Translations under genes and position numbers: made by a program
NCBI GenBank assembly: GCA_044226365.1
Contig: JBGAHE010000023.1
Span: 7,138 to 71,137, forward strand
Reading direction: 5' to 3'
Length of the DNA stretch: 64,000 nt
DNA from: JALHNI01 sp044226365
Lineage (GTDB): Bacteria; Acidobacteriota; Terriglobia; Bryobacterales; Bryobacteraceae
The notes under the pieces: model-generated
What the model was told of the DNA's origin: nothing
Databases searched by the model: none
What the model saw: only the letters and a program-made list of their open reading frames with translations
Shown here: in pieces, positions 17,301 to 24,817 of the stretch
Position numbering within the stretch: position 1 is the stretch's first letter
How the letters are laid out: each line of letters starts with the position of its first letter

Positions 17301-17764
17301 AGGTCTACCGCAAGGGCACCCTGTTCCAGCTCGTCACCCCCGGCAACCCGCTGGGCAACGGCGTGCTGTTCGCTCCGCTCACCAAGGCGAATCTGACCGG
17401 TACGGCCATCCGCACCGGTGTGGACCGCACCACGCTTGATCCGAACGTGCCGAGCTCGCTGTTCTTCAATACCTCGGCGATCGCGTCGGCTCCCACCTAC
17501 ACGCTCGGCACTGCGGCGTTCTACCAGAACGATCTGCGTCAGCCGGCCGTGTTCACGGAAAACCTGGCTCTGGTGAAGCGCACCACGCTGTGGGCGAACG
17601 ACCGTAACCCGGTAGTTCTCACCTTCCGCGCGGATGGCTTCAACATCTTCAACCGCACCAACTTCGGTGTGAACGGCACCTACGGCCAGGCGACCTTCGG
17701 TCGCGCCACTGGCCCGCAGAATGGCGCTCGCATCATCACCATGGGTCTGCGTCTCGAGTTCTAA
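14327..17764 (+). CDS. TonB-dependent receptor, Oar-like (receptor 2)
   Basis: A 1145-residue outer membrane protein. Signal peptide about 1-21, then a carboxypeptidase-regulatory-like domain (about 22-105; ATGSIGGLVTDSNGAVIPG), a plug domain (about 120-235, with NYSAEYGRVGGGIEIYVPRSG) and a long beta-barrel ending in GLRLEF. A Cys-rich patch GGCGCRQGF lies near residue 725. Codon use is strongly biased (AAC, TTC, CGC, GGC, AAG, few rare codons), more than in its neighbours, which suggests very high expression. Monocistronic: a long leader with AGGGAG before the ATG, and a strong terminator after. Substrate unknown. Confidence 0.9.
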   Translation: MIKKTTSVLLGLFLSACLSWGQNATGSIGGLVTDSNGAVIPGVGLTVKNEATGLEIKAQTSDSGVYLFPTLLPGPYTLSAEKTGFRRLNRTNIEVRIAQRIDLDLQLEVGEVQQTVSVTAEAPLLETSSSERGQNISTKMMDNLPLFAGGIRNPRAFINYMPGVTNNGEQSVSGSGGRAQEVLIDGASALNVESSAVFNFPSAEMFSEFKMLQSNYSAEYGRVGGGIEIYVPRSGTNWFHGAAFHNMRRDIWNANAWARNANPNPAQNFRPKERFNETGGSAGGPIFIPKIYDGRNKTFWYFTYTKDLRPATISFPIMTVPTAAMKRGDFSAAGIPTIYDPATTNGNERTPFPGNQIPASRFSRIARNVIPLIPDPNRPALAQNYDFVNQSPFDRTIWSLKFDHAFTATNRLSYFFSNEVQSQTDLSGFNGPIGNGLTNEQKPYNHRFNHDLSIRPSLLMHTTYGFSITRQTWDNPFQKGAGSATGFAGLTGDSDALPRIQFTGASGFSPYGVQDGKVANGSQFNRQWWVSQTYTWLKGKHEYRFGFNWRKYTTLGIDLAGTNGRYVFSRAQTALPTNRTGTGNEFASLLLGAVDVASNVVPPVLFDTSVYYDNSAFFQDNWRVSKRLTLNLGFRYEVPIGWHVPGGNGYSMVDINTPNPGAGGRAGALVFSGVGPGRTGQRRFYPTDFSNVGPRLGFAYQATSKTVIRGGWSIYYQGLSSGGCGCRQGFAGSNDLQSDGLNQVLNWDNGIPVAAGYRPPPIIDPSYVNGQSVQYQGPTAGQAGRIYNWSLNIQHEIKNFLIDVAYQGNRGTRLNSTIDLNQLPTSALSRGALLGQRVDSAAAVAAGIQIPYNGFLTTFAANPSVAQSLRSYPQYLSVSSLFAGYGRSYYDALQTKVERRFGSYQLQVNYTWSKSLGYGHFRQVFSQQGGQGSPQDYNNVRDSKSFMPFDIPHVMNILSTFDLPFGKGRKYLNSDNKIVRSVAGGWTIASAQVYRKGTLFQLVTPGNPLGNGVLFAPLTKANLTGTAIRTGVDRTTLDPNVPSSLFFNTSAIASAPTYTLGTAAFYQNDLRQPAVFTENLALVKRTTLWANDRNPVVLTFRADGFNIFNRTNFGVNGTYGQATFGRATGPQNGARIITMGLRLEF

Positions 17765-17790
17765 GCTCAAGACCCGATTCGAAAAGTCAG

Positions 17791-17824
17791 GGGCTCGCCG
17801 GAGACGGCGGGCCCTTTCGTTTTT
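17791..17824 (+). terminator. Rho-independent terminator of receptor 2
   Basis: Stem GGGCTCGCCG / CGGCGGGCCC (17791-17800 with 17805-17814, one G-U pair), GAGA tetraloop, followed by TTTCGTTTTT. It begins about 26 bases after the receptor stop. Confidence 0.88.
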
Positions 17825-17895
17825 GCGGCGTTAAATCTTGCCCCTTCGTTTGCGGGGATCTACAGGATTGGCGAACCGGTACCGATGTACCATTC

Positions 17896-18315
17896 GTGAG
17901 AGCGAAAGCACGTAAAGGCATTGCCCTGCTGGCGACGGGCGCGATGATCGTGGTCCTGGTGGGCTTTCTGGGGCTAGCGATGGATGCGGGCTATCTGGCC
18001 GGGGTGAAGAGCCGCATGCAAACGGCGGCGGATACGGCCGCGATGGCCGGCGCCGGGCGCGGCGAAGCGGCACCGGACGCAGCGCGGGCGGTGGCCCGGC
18101 TGAACGGGTTCGCGCACGCGAAAAACACGGTGCAGGTGTCGGTGAACACGCCTCCGCAATATGGCGACTTCCGCGGCGACAACCAGGCCGTGGAGGTGAT
18201 GATTTCGCAGAATATCCCCACTTCCTTCTTCCGCATCTTCCACATGCCGACGGCCGAGGTGCGCGCTCGCGCCGTGGCCCGGCGTCACAATCAACGCGCG
18301 GAACTCGGAGAGTAA
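17896..18315 (+). CDS. TadG-like Flp pilus assembly protein, short form
   Basis: A 139-residue protein with the Tad-N signature: basic N-terminus and GIALLATGAMIVVLVGFLGL (about residues 8-27), then AMDAGYLAGVKSRMQTAADTAAMAGA, the hallmark of TadG-like pilus proteins processed by a prepilin-type peptidase. It lacks the large C-terminal von Willebrand-type region of full TadG. Start is GTG at 17896 without an obvious Shine-Dalgarno. It overlaps the next gene by one base (TAATG). Three such minor pilin-like genes in a row and a CpaE gene opposite indicate a Tad/Flp secretion or pilus system whose core (CpaF, TadB, TadC, RcpA) lies elsewhere. Confidence 0.75.
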   Translation: MRAKARKGIALLATGAMIVVLVGFLGLAMDAGYLAGVKSRMQTAADTAAMAGAGRGEAAPDAARAVARLNGFAHAKNTVQVSVNTPPQYGDFRGDNQAVEVMISQNIPTSFFRIFHMPTAEVRARAVARRHNQRAELGE

Positions 18316-18755
18316 TGACCATGCGCCGCAGCCGCCGAGGCAGTGCGTTACTGGAAACGGCGCTGGCGTTCCCGGTGCTTGCCCTGATGGTGACGGGCGT
18401 GATCGACTACGGACGCGTCTTTTCGACCAATCTGCAAGCCGGCAATGCCGCGCGGGCGGGTGCCCAGGTGGTGCTGCTCGAGCCGGAGCGTTTCCAGACG
18501 GGGGACCTGAGCGGGTCGATTCGTGAAGTGCAAGCGGCGACTGACTTGCCCGACGCCGAGAAGCTGGTGACCGTGGAGCGGTTCTCCGAATGTCCGGGCA
18601 CTGATGAGGGTGAACAGCCGTATCCGGCGGCGTGCCCTGGGGCAGCCGGCTATCTGCGCGTCAAGGTGTCGCTGCCGTTGTCGCCGATGTTCCGGTATCC
18701 CCAGGGCGCGTATCCGGCCCAAGTGACCGAGTCGGCGATTGTGAGGCTGGACTGA
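18315..18755 (+). CDS. TadE-like pseudopilin
   Basis: A 146-residue protein. The N-terminus RRGSALLETALAFPVLALMV carries the TadE feature of a Glu (E14 in LLETAL) five residues after the expected peptidase site G9, followed by a single membrane span and DYGRVF. The soluble part includes one Cys pair (about C96 and C107) that may form a disulphide. Overlaps both neighbours by one base, so the three genes are a coupled operon. Confidence 0.8.
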   Translation: MTMRRSRRGSALLETALAFPVLALMVTGVIDYGRVFSTNLQAGNAARAGAQVVLLEPERFQTGDLSGSIREVQAATDLPDAEKLVTVERFSECPGTDEGEQPYPAACPGAAGYLRVKVSLPLSPMFRYPQGAYPAQVTESAIVRLD

Positions 18756-19165
18756 TGCGCCGAAACGCGAGGACGGGCAGCGGCATGCTGGAGGTGGCGT
18801 TGGTGCTGCCGGTCCTGATGATCGTGCTGCTGGGGATTGCCGACCTGGGGCGTTATGTCTATGCCACGAATCTGATGCCGTATCTGGCGCGCGAGGGTTC
18901 GCGGTGGGCGTCGCTCGAACTGACTCGGTCGAGCGGCAAGCTAGATTCAGCCAAGGTGGACCGCTACGTGCAATCGCTGGCGGTGGGGCTGCCGGCGGAG
19001 TCGGTTCAAGTCGCGACGCAGGTGGAGCCTCGCCGGGTGGCGGTGCGCGTCGGCCTCGTCTTTCGCCCGGTGCTGAACGTTTTCGGCAAACCGATGACGA
19101 TCGAAGGTCAGTCGGCGATGGTGGTCGCTCCGGTGCTAGCCGGCGCGCCGCAGCTTCCCGAGTAG
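18755..19165 (+). CDS. TadE-like pseudopilin
   Basis: A 136-residue protein starting at ATG 18755, overlapping the previous stop as TGATG. The N-terminus RRNARTGSGMLEVALVLPVL has the TadE pattern (G before MLEVAL, Glu at 13), one membrane span (about 14-31) and then DLGRYVYATN. The frame could be opened further upstream to 18632, but that segment is inside the preceding gene and lacks the pseudopilin leader. The last 30 bases overlap the end of the convergent cpaE-like gene. Confidence 0.8.
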   Translation: MRRNARTGSGMLEVALVLPVLMIVLLGIADLGRYVYATNLMPYLAREGSRWASLELTRSSGKLDSAKVDRYVQSLAVGLPAESVQVATQVEPRRVAVRVGLVFRPVLNVFGKPMTIEGQSAMVVAPVLAGAPQLPE

Positions 19166-20278
19166 CGTCCCCCAGCCGGAACTAACGGAGACCGGGTCGC
19201 CGTTGTTGGTGAGAATGCCGGCCAACTGTTTGAAGCCCCGGCCGAGAGCCGAATCCTTGTCCACGGCCGCTCCCGCCATAACGGCGCGACGCACGGCCAC
19301 ATAATCATTCGGCAACTGACAGGCCACCGGCCGTCCCAAATGCGTCTCCACTTCCGCCTGACTTAGTTCCTGCCGGTGGAAGCGATTCACGAGCACCTTC
19401 ACTTTGTCGTCGCTGACGCCGCAGGCGGCGAGCTCCGCCAAGCGGCGTGGCGCCAGTTCCAGGGCGAGCAGTTCCTGGGTGGTCACCAGATAAACGCCGT
19501 GCGAGCGCAGGACGACTTCGGCCGTCGCCTCGTTGACGAGTTCGGGCAGGTCGGCGAGGACGAAGTCGTAGTTGGGGGCGAGCAGTTCAAGCAGTTCGTG
19601 GAAGTCGCTCCAATCCGGCAGGCGGTCCATGCGGGTGCGGTTGGAGAGGAGAAAATCGACGCCGTGCACCTGCGTGATGTTTTGGGCCAGGCGGTGGCTC
19701 TCCTGGCGGTGCATGGCCTGGAGGGCGTTCTGCATGGTGCCGACCGAGGGCGCGCGGAGCATCAGCGACATGACGCCGCTGCGCAGGTCGCTTTCGAGGA
19801 CCAGCACTTTCTTACCTTGCCGGGCGAGTTCCAGGCCCGTCTGCACCACCACCGTCGAACAGCCGCAGCCGGCCTTGGCCGGGAGGAACGTCCACAGGTT
19901 GGGGCACTCGGCGCCGCTGGCGCGCCGCACCGCGCGGCTCACTGCTTCCTCCAACTCTGAGCCTTCGGGGGGCAAACCGATGTAGCCGCCGATGCCGATC
20001 GCATCGAGACTGACGTTCGCCGGCGGGTCAATGCCGACGAGCGCCGCCCGCGGCCACCGCACGCGGACTTCGTGCAGGAAGTCCAGCGCCTCGTCGGGAT
20101 GCGCCAGGTCAATGAAGGCGACGTCCGGATCGGCCACGCGCACCAGGCGCTGGGTCTCGGTGGTGTTGGGATAGTGGCCCAGCGCTGAATGGACGGTCAT
20201 CGAGCCGCTCTCCGCCACGATCATCTGTAAGACGTGACGGCGCTGCTCGCTGGAAAGAATAAGTACCGCGCTTAACAC
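19136..20278 (-). CDS. CpaE/TadZ-like ATPase of the Tad pilus system
   Basis: A 380-residue protein. Residues about 1-115 resemble a receiver domain with D57 in VAFIDL at the phospho-acceptor place but no clear full set of acidic residues. Residues about 128-370 form a MinD/ParA-type P-loop domain: deviant Walker A KAGCGCST at 135-142, the VLESDLRSG segment and YDFVLADLPE. In the deviant Walker A the second Lys is Cys140, as variation is known in TadZ/CpaE. CpaE-type proteins place the Tad machine at a cell pole. Start is GTG 20278. It converges on the TadE operon with a 30-base overlap. Confidence 0.8.
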   Translation of the reverse strand: MLSAVLILSSEQRRHVLQMIVAESGSMTVHSALGHYPNTTETQRLVRVADPDVAFIDLAHPDEALDFLHEVRVRWPRAALVGIDPPANVSLDAIGIGGYIGLPPEGSELEEAVSRAVRRASGAECPNLWTFLPAKAGCGCSTVVVQTGLELARQGKKVLVLESDLRSGVMSLMLRAPSVGTMQNALQAMHRQESHRLAQNITQVHGVDFLLSNRTRMDRLPDWSDFHELLELLAPNYDFVLADLPELVNEATAEVVLRSHGVYLVTTQELLALELAPRRLAELAACGVSDDKVKVLVNRFHRQELSQAEVETHLGRPVACQLPNDYVAVRRAVMAGAAVDKDSALGRGFKQLAGILTNNGDPVSVSSGWGTLLGKLRRAG

Positions 20279-20309
20279 CTGCGGAGCTTATCGTCCGCCG
20301 GGAGACGAA

Positions 20310-21557
20310 CTAGAGTGGCCGCCGTTTGGCCTGCTGGAAGACCTTCTTCAAGCCGCGGATGGCAATATCCACTTCTTTCTCCGTGAGGATATACGGGGGA
20401 AGGAAGCGCAATACCGTCTCGTGGGTGCAGTTGAAGAGCAGGCCATGGGCGAGGCCGTCGGTAACCATCTGCTTGCCGGGGCGGTCGAGCTCGACGCCGA
20501 TCATGAGGCCCGCGCCGCGGACCTCTTTCACGAATTTGAACTTCGAGCCGAGTTCACGCAGTTGCTCGCGGAAGTACTCGCCGACGCGGTTCATCTGGGG
20601 GAGCAGGTCGTCGAGCATTTCGTAAAACTCGAGCGCGACGCGGCAGGCCAGCGGTCCGCCGCCGAAGGTGGTGCCGTGCATACCGGGGGCGATCGCCGCG
20701 GCGGCGCGCTCGTTCGAGACGACGAAGCCCAGCGGCAAGCCACAGGCCACCGGCTTGGCGGCCACCATGATGTCGGGCAGGATGACGGGCGAGTGCAGGT
20801 GATAGGAGTAATGCACGCCGGGCCGGCCCACGCCGCTTTGGATTTCGTCGCATACCAGGAGCGCGTCAAAACGGTCGGCCAGTTCACGGGCCTTCTGGAA
20901 GAAGGCGGTGGAGACGGGATAGATGCCGCCCTCGCCCTGGATGCCTTCGATGAAGATGCCGCAGGTGTTTTCGTTGACCGCGGCTTCGAGCGCGGCGACG
21001 TCGTTCTGGGGGACGAACTTCACGCCCGGCATCAGCGGCTCAAAGTCCTGGCGGTATTTGGGCTGGCCGGTGAGAGACAGGGCGCCGACGGTACGGCCGT
21101 GGAACGAATTGTCGAGGGCGACGAACTCGTACTTCGCGGGCGAAATCTTCTTGCCGTGGGCCTTGCACATCTTGATGGCGCCCTCGACGGCTTCGGTGCC
21201 GGAGTTGCAGAAGAAAGCGCGTTGGAGGCCGGAGGTCTCGCAAAGCTTCTGGGCGAGCGCACCCTGATAGCGGTGGAAGTAGAGGTTCGAGGAGTGCACC
21301 AGGAGGCCGGCTTGCTCGCGCATCACTTTGAGGATGCGGGGATGGGCATGGCCCAGGGCGTTGACGCCGATGCCGGAGATCAGGTCGAGGTATTTCTTGC
21401 CATCGAGGTCGTAGAGATAGCAGCCTTTGCCACGGTCGAGCACGAGCGGATAACGGCCGTAGTTTTGCAGAACGTACTGCTTTTCACGATCGATGATCTG
21501 CTGAGCTGGGCTAACGGTGGCAACAGGGGCCTGGGTCTCTTCGAGGACGGATTCCAT
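20310..21557 (-). CDS. argD: Acetylornithine/succinylornithine aminotransferase-type PLP enzyme
   Basis: A 415-residue class III aminotransferase. It shows CNSGTEAVEGAIKM (about 117-130), the DE pair D237-E238 in LLVCDEIQSGVGR, and the PLP Lys K268 in VAAKPVACGLPLG, then GTTFGGGPLAC. Length and order match ArgD, which makes N-acetylornithine from the semialdehyde in arginine biosynthesis. Other class III enzymes (ornithine or 4-aminobutyrate aminotransferase) are possible, since the segment after K268 is PVACGLP rather than the usual Gly-rich form. It is followed in transcription by cpaE only 31 bases away. The upstream neighbour is the DoxX-thioredoxin gene. Confidence 0.78.
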   Translation of the reverse strand: MESVLEETQAPVATVSPAQQIIDREKQYVLQNYGRYPLVLDRGKGCYLYDLDGKKYLDLISGIGVNALGHAHPRILKVMREQAGLLVHSSNLYFHRYQGALAQKLCETSGLQRAFFCNSGTEAVEGAIKMCKAHGKKISPAKYEFVALDNSFHGRTVGALSLTGQPKYRQDFEPLMPGVKFVPQNDVAALEAAVNENTCGIFIEGIQGEGGIYPVSTAFFQKARELADRFDALLVCDEIQSGVGRPGVHYSYHLHSPVILPDIMVAAKPVACGLPLGFVVSNERAAAAIAPGMHGTTFGGGPLACRVALEFYEMLDDLLPQMNRVGEYFREQLRELGSKFKFVKEVRGAGLMIGVELDRPGKQMVTDGLAHGLLFNCTHETVLRFLPPYILTEKEVDIAIRGLKKVFQQAKRRPL

Positions 21558-21576
21558 TCCTCAATGATAACGAAAC

Positions 21577-22509
21577 CTACTCGATAAAGCCCAATTGGCG
21601 TAGGGTTGCCGCAGGTTCCTGCTCGTCGAAACGGCGCATCTGCGCCTTGGCGCGGCCGCGTTCCAGCGCGACGGCGAAGGGCGGGTCGCCGAAGGGGAAC
21701 ACTTTCTTGAGCGGGGCGAGGTCGTTCGAGACGACGCCCTTCAGCTTGGTGGTCTCCATGAACTGTTGACCGTATTGCGGCAGCACGGTGGGGATGCCGA
21801 TTACTTTGTCGGCCAGCCACTTGTGCTTGGACATTTCCTTGGCCGCGTCGTTGCAGTGCGAGCACATGGGGTCGAAGAAGTAGAGCAGGACCTTGCCTTC
21901 GCGCAAGGAGACGGGCGCGCCGTTCACGGTGACGGTTTCGGGAGCCAGCACGCCGGTTTCACTGCGCAAGGTGTAGATGTGCGCGCCGACGCCGAAGACG
22001 GCAATCGCGCCCAGGAGCAGGGCGGCGGGGCGAAGTCCGGTGGAGGGGCGCGCCCACCAGCCGGCGATGCCGGCCGCCACCAGCATGGCGATGTCGCCGT
22101 AGAAGAACTCGGGGCTGATGGTGCGCTTGAGCCAGGGGAAGCAACTGCAATCCATGCCTTTGAGCGCCGAGTAATTCCAGCCCACATAGATCATGAAGCC
22201 CACCAGCATCAGACCGGAGAGCCACGCGCCCCAACGCCGGAAACGCGGAATCAGCAGCAATAAGCCGCTGAAGATCTCGCCGATCGCCAGCATGACGGTG
22301 AACGGCTGGGAGAGGGCGGCGGGCACCTTCATGTTGGTGATCATGGTCGCCCAAGTGAGCGAATCGAGGCTCTTCCACAGTCCGGCGCCGAGGAAGAAAA
22401 TGCCCAGGCCCAATGCCGCCACCCACGCCACGATGTTCTTCGCCGGCGAGAGTTCCGCCGTGGCAGGACTTGCGGGCGTATATGCCATACTTTCAGCCAT
22501 GATTCCCAT
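21577..22509 (-). CDS. DoxX/MauE-type membrane protein fused to a thioredoxin-like domain
   Basis: A 310-residue protein. Four to five membrane spans between about residues 26 and 178 form a DoxX/MauE-like unit with a cysteine pair C121-x-C123 (MDCSCFPW), the place of the CxC in MauE-type redox proteins. Residues about 190-310 form a thioredoxin-like domain with the active-site motif C216-S-H-C219. The fusion suggests electron transfer from the membrane unit to an extracytoplasmic disulphide reductase. Start at 22509 is supported by AAGAGG upstream; starts at 22500 or 22488 are possible. With the 22509 start it overlaps the divergent amidohydrolase by 11 bases. Confidence 0.72.
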   Translation of the reverse strand: MGIMAESMAYTPASPATAELSPAKNIVAWVAALGLGIFFLGAGLWKSLDSLTWATMITNMKVPAALSQPFTVMLAIGEIFSGLLLLIPRFRRWGAWLSGLMLVGFMIYVGWNYSALKGMDCSCFPWLKRTISPEFFYGDIAMLVAAGIAGWWARPSTGLRPAALLLGAIAVFGVGAHIYTLRSETGVLAPETVTVNGAPVSLREGKVLLYFFDPMCSHCNDAAKEMSKHKWLADKVIGIPTVLPQYGQQFMETTKLKGVVSNDLAPLKKVFPFGDPPFAVALERGRAKAQMRRFDEQEPAATLRQLGFIE

Positions 22510-24142
22510 TCTAGTGCCTCTTGTGCTAGCGCTGATCCCGCTGGCCAGCGCTCAGATCGCGGACCTCGTCGTCGAAAACGCCAATATCTATACCGTGGAC
22601 GCGAAGCAACCGAAAGCGGTAGCTCTCGCGGTGAAAGACGGAAAATTTCTCTTGGTCGGCTCGAAGATCCCTGCTTCGCTCGTCGGGCCCCAGACGCAAC
22701 GCCTTGATGCCAAAGGGGCTACGATTATCCCCGGGCTGATCGATTCGCACACGCATCTGCGCGGCCTGGGCGACTTACTCACTTCGAACGACTTCCGGCG
22801 CGCGAAATCACCCGCGGCCATTGCGCAAAGTCTGAAAGTGCAAGCGGACTCTTTGCCCAGTACCAGTTGGATCACAGGACGGAACTGGGACCAGGCAAAC
22901 TGGGGCGACCGGATGCCCTCGAAGGCCGATCTCGATGCCGTGGTGCCGCAGCATCCGGTGTTGTTGCGTCGCGTAGACGGTCATGCGGCGTGGGTGAATA
23001 CGCGCGCGCTGGCCATCGCCAAGGTGACGCGCGAGACGCCCGATCCGCCCGGCGGCCAGATTCTGCGCGATGCGCAAGGCGAGCCCACTGGCATTCTGGT
23101 GGACCGCGCCATCGGACTGGTGGCGCGGCACATTCCCGCCGCCACGGCGCAGCAGGTGGAAGCGTCGCTGGCACGGGCGGCGCAAGAATGCGCGCGCTTG
23201 GGGCTCACCGGGATTCACGATGCGGGCATCGGGCGATTGGAGGTGGAAGCCTATCGCCGCCTGGTGGCGAAGAAGCAACTGCCGGTGCGCGTGTATGCGA
23301 TGGTGGGCGGCACGGGCGAGTTGTGGGACGAGGTCCGCAAGCAGGGTCCGGTGGCGGATCCGCGGTTTAGCTTGCGCGCGATCAAGCTGGTTTCGGACGG
23401 AGCGATGGGCTCGCGGGGGGCGGCCTTCTGGCAGCCCTATACCGATGACAAGAACAACTCGGGGTTGCTGATTCTGTCGAAGGAGCAGGTGACCGAGACG
23501 TCCAAGCAGGCGCTCGACGCGGGGTTCCAGGTCGCTGTCCATGCGATTGGCGACAAGGCGAACTCGATCGTGCTGCAGGCGTTCGCCGAGGCGTTGGCCG
23601 CGAAGGGCCTCAGCGGGCACAACGACAAGCGGTTTCGCGTGGAGCACGCACAGGTGATCCGGCTGCCGGACTTCCAACTGTTCGCCGCGCACGACATCAT
23701 CGCTTCGATTCAATCGACGCATGCCACCAGCGATATGCGTTGGGCGGCGCAGCGGCTGGGGCCGGATCGGCTGCAGGGCGCGTGGGCGACCAACCGCTTT
23801 CTGAAGGCGGGCGCGCGCATCGCGAACGGCTCCGATTTTCCGGTGGAAGATCCGAATCCCATTTGGGGCCTCTATGCGGCCTTCACGCGGCAGGATCATG
23901 ACGGCAATCCGCCGGGCGGCTTTCTGCCGGACCAGGTGTTGAGCCGCGCGCGGGCGCTCGAGTCGTTCACGCTCGATGGCGCATACGCTTCGTTTGAGGA
24001 GAAGGTGAAGGGCTCGATCACGGTGGGCAAGTACGCCGACTTCGTGATGCTCGATCGCGACATCATGACGGTGCCGCCGAAGGAAGTCATCGGGACCAAG
24101 GTGCGGATGACGGTGCTGGGCGGCGAAGTCGTCTATCAATAA
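22499..24142 (+). CDS. Exported amidohydrolase, YtcJ-like (amidohydrolase family 3)
   Basis: A 547-residue metal-dependent hydrolase. The start at 22499 gives a clear signal peptide (MIPILVPLVLALIPLASAQ), so the enzyme should be periplasmic or extracellular. The metal site HTH is at residues 84-86 (IDSHTHLRGL). Later conserved parts include RVEHAQVI and ANGSDFPVEDPNP. YtcJ/NfdA-like enzymes hydrolyse amides such as N-substituted formamides; the natural substrate is usually unknown. The frame reaches back to 22193 but that part lies inside the opposite gene. No Shine-Dalgarno is visible. It ends 10 bases before the convergent DUF1003 gene. Confidence 0.82.
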   Translation: MIPILVPLVLALIPLASAQIADLVVENANIYTVDAKQPKAVALAVKDGKFLLVGSKIPASLVGPQTQRLDAKGATIIPGLIDSHTHLRGLGDLLTSNDFRRAKSPAAIAQSLKVQADSLPSTSWITGRNWDQANWGDRMPSKADLDAVVPQHPVLLRRVDGHAAWVNTRALAIAKVTRETPDPPGGQILRDAQGEPTGILVDRAIGLVARHIPAATAQQVEASLARAAQECARLGLTGIHDAGIGRLEVEAYRRLVAKKQLPVRVYAMVGGTGELWDEVRKQGPVADPRFSLRAIKLVSDGAMGSRGAAFWQPYTDDKNNSGLLILSKEQVTETSKQALDAGFQVAVHAIGDKANSIVLQAFAEALAAKGLSGHNDKRFRVEHAQVIRLPDFQLFAAHDIIASIQSTHATSDMRWAAQRLGPDRLQGAWATNRFLKAGARIANGSDFPVEDPNPIWGLYAAFTRQDHDGNPPGGFLPDQVLSRARALESFTLDGAYASFEEKVKGSITVGKYADFVMLDRDIMTVPPKEVIGTKVRMTVLGGEVVYQ

Positions 24143-24152
24143 AGCGGCGAGG

Positions 24153-24791
24153 TCAATTCGACTTTTGCCAGAGGCTATGGCCGCGGGTGGCGCGGTGGAT
24201 GCGGTCGAGTTCGGCCAGGACGTCTTCGGGCATGGTCTCGATTTCAAGGTCGGCCAGTTCTTCGTCGTCTCCGGCGTCAACGCCGAGTTTCTTCTGAACG
24301 GCGTCGAGCATCTTGAGGACGCGGGTGAGTTCATGCTCGGCGAGCAGGCCGACTTGCAGGTTGAGGTCGGCCCGCTTCTCCGCCACTTCGCTCTGGCGGT
24401 TCTGCGTGATCATCACGAGGGTCGAAAGGAAGATGGCTTCCAGCGAAACGATGAGCGTGAGGAAACCGTAAGGAAAGGGATCGAAGGGCTTCACGCCCAG
24501 TCGACCGGTATTGAGGAGGATCCAGCCGGCGAACCACACGATGTGGATGTGCACGAAGGGCATGCTGCCGGCAAAGGCCGTTACGGCGTCGGCGATGCGA
24601 TCCTGCAGGCCGCGCTGCTCCGCATCCTTCAAACGCAGATCCAGGATCTTGTGAATGTTGCGTTCCAAGACCTTAGAAAGGTTCGGCCGCTCGTAAGTTT
24701 CGTTGGTCGCCAATGTTTCCGTCCCTGCCCAAGACTGTAACAACCGGGTGCTAACCGCCGCACGGGCGGCCACGTCATACGATTGGGTCAA
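24153..24791 (-). CDS. DUF1003 membrane protein
   Basis: A 212-residue protein. Residues about 60-170 match the DUF1003 pattern: DRIADAVTAFAGSMPFVHIH, a first membrane span around IVWFAGWILLN, then DPFPYGFLTLIVSLEAIFLS forming the second span, then MITQNRQSEVAEKRADLN and a helical tail. Function is unknown; the family is widespread and sometimes found near ion-transport genes. It is divergent from the DUF1800 gene with 26 bases between the starts. Confidence 0.88.
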   Translation of the reverse strand: MTQSYDVAARAAVSTRLLQSWAGTETLATNETYERPNLSKVLERNIHKILDLRLKDAEQRGLQDRIADAVTAFAGSMPFVHIHIVWFAGWILLNTGRLGVKPFDPFPYGFLTLIVSLEAIFLSTLVMITQNRQSEVAEKRADLNLQVGLLAEHELTRVLKMLDAVQKKLGVDAGDDEELADLEIETMPEDVLAELDRIHRATRGHSLWQKSN

Positions 24792-24817
24792 CTTTTCTTG
24801 ATCTGTCGGGTTCAGGA

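Noticed and set aside
14486..17770. A 1094-codon open frame on the minus strand opposite receptor 2
   Set aside because: It mirrors the receptor over its full length, its product is low-complexity Arg/Val/Glu-rich, and the plus strand has clear domains. It is a codon-bias shadow.
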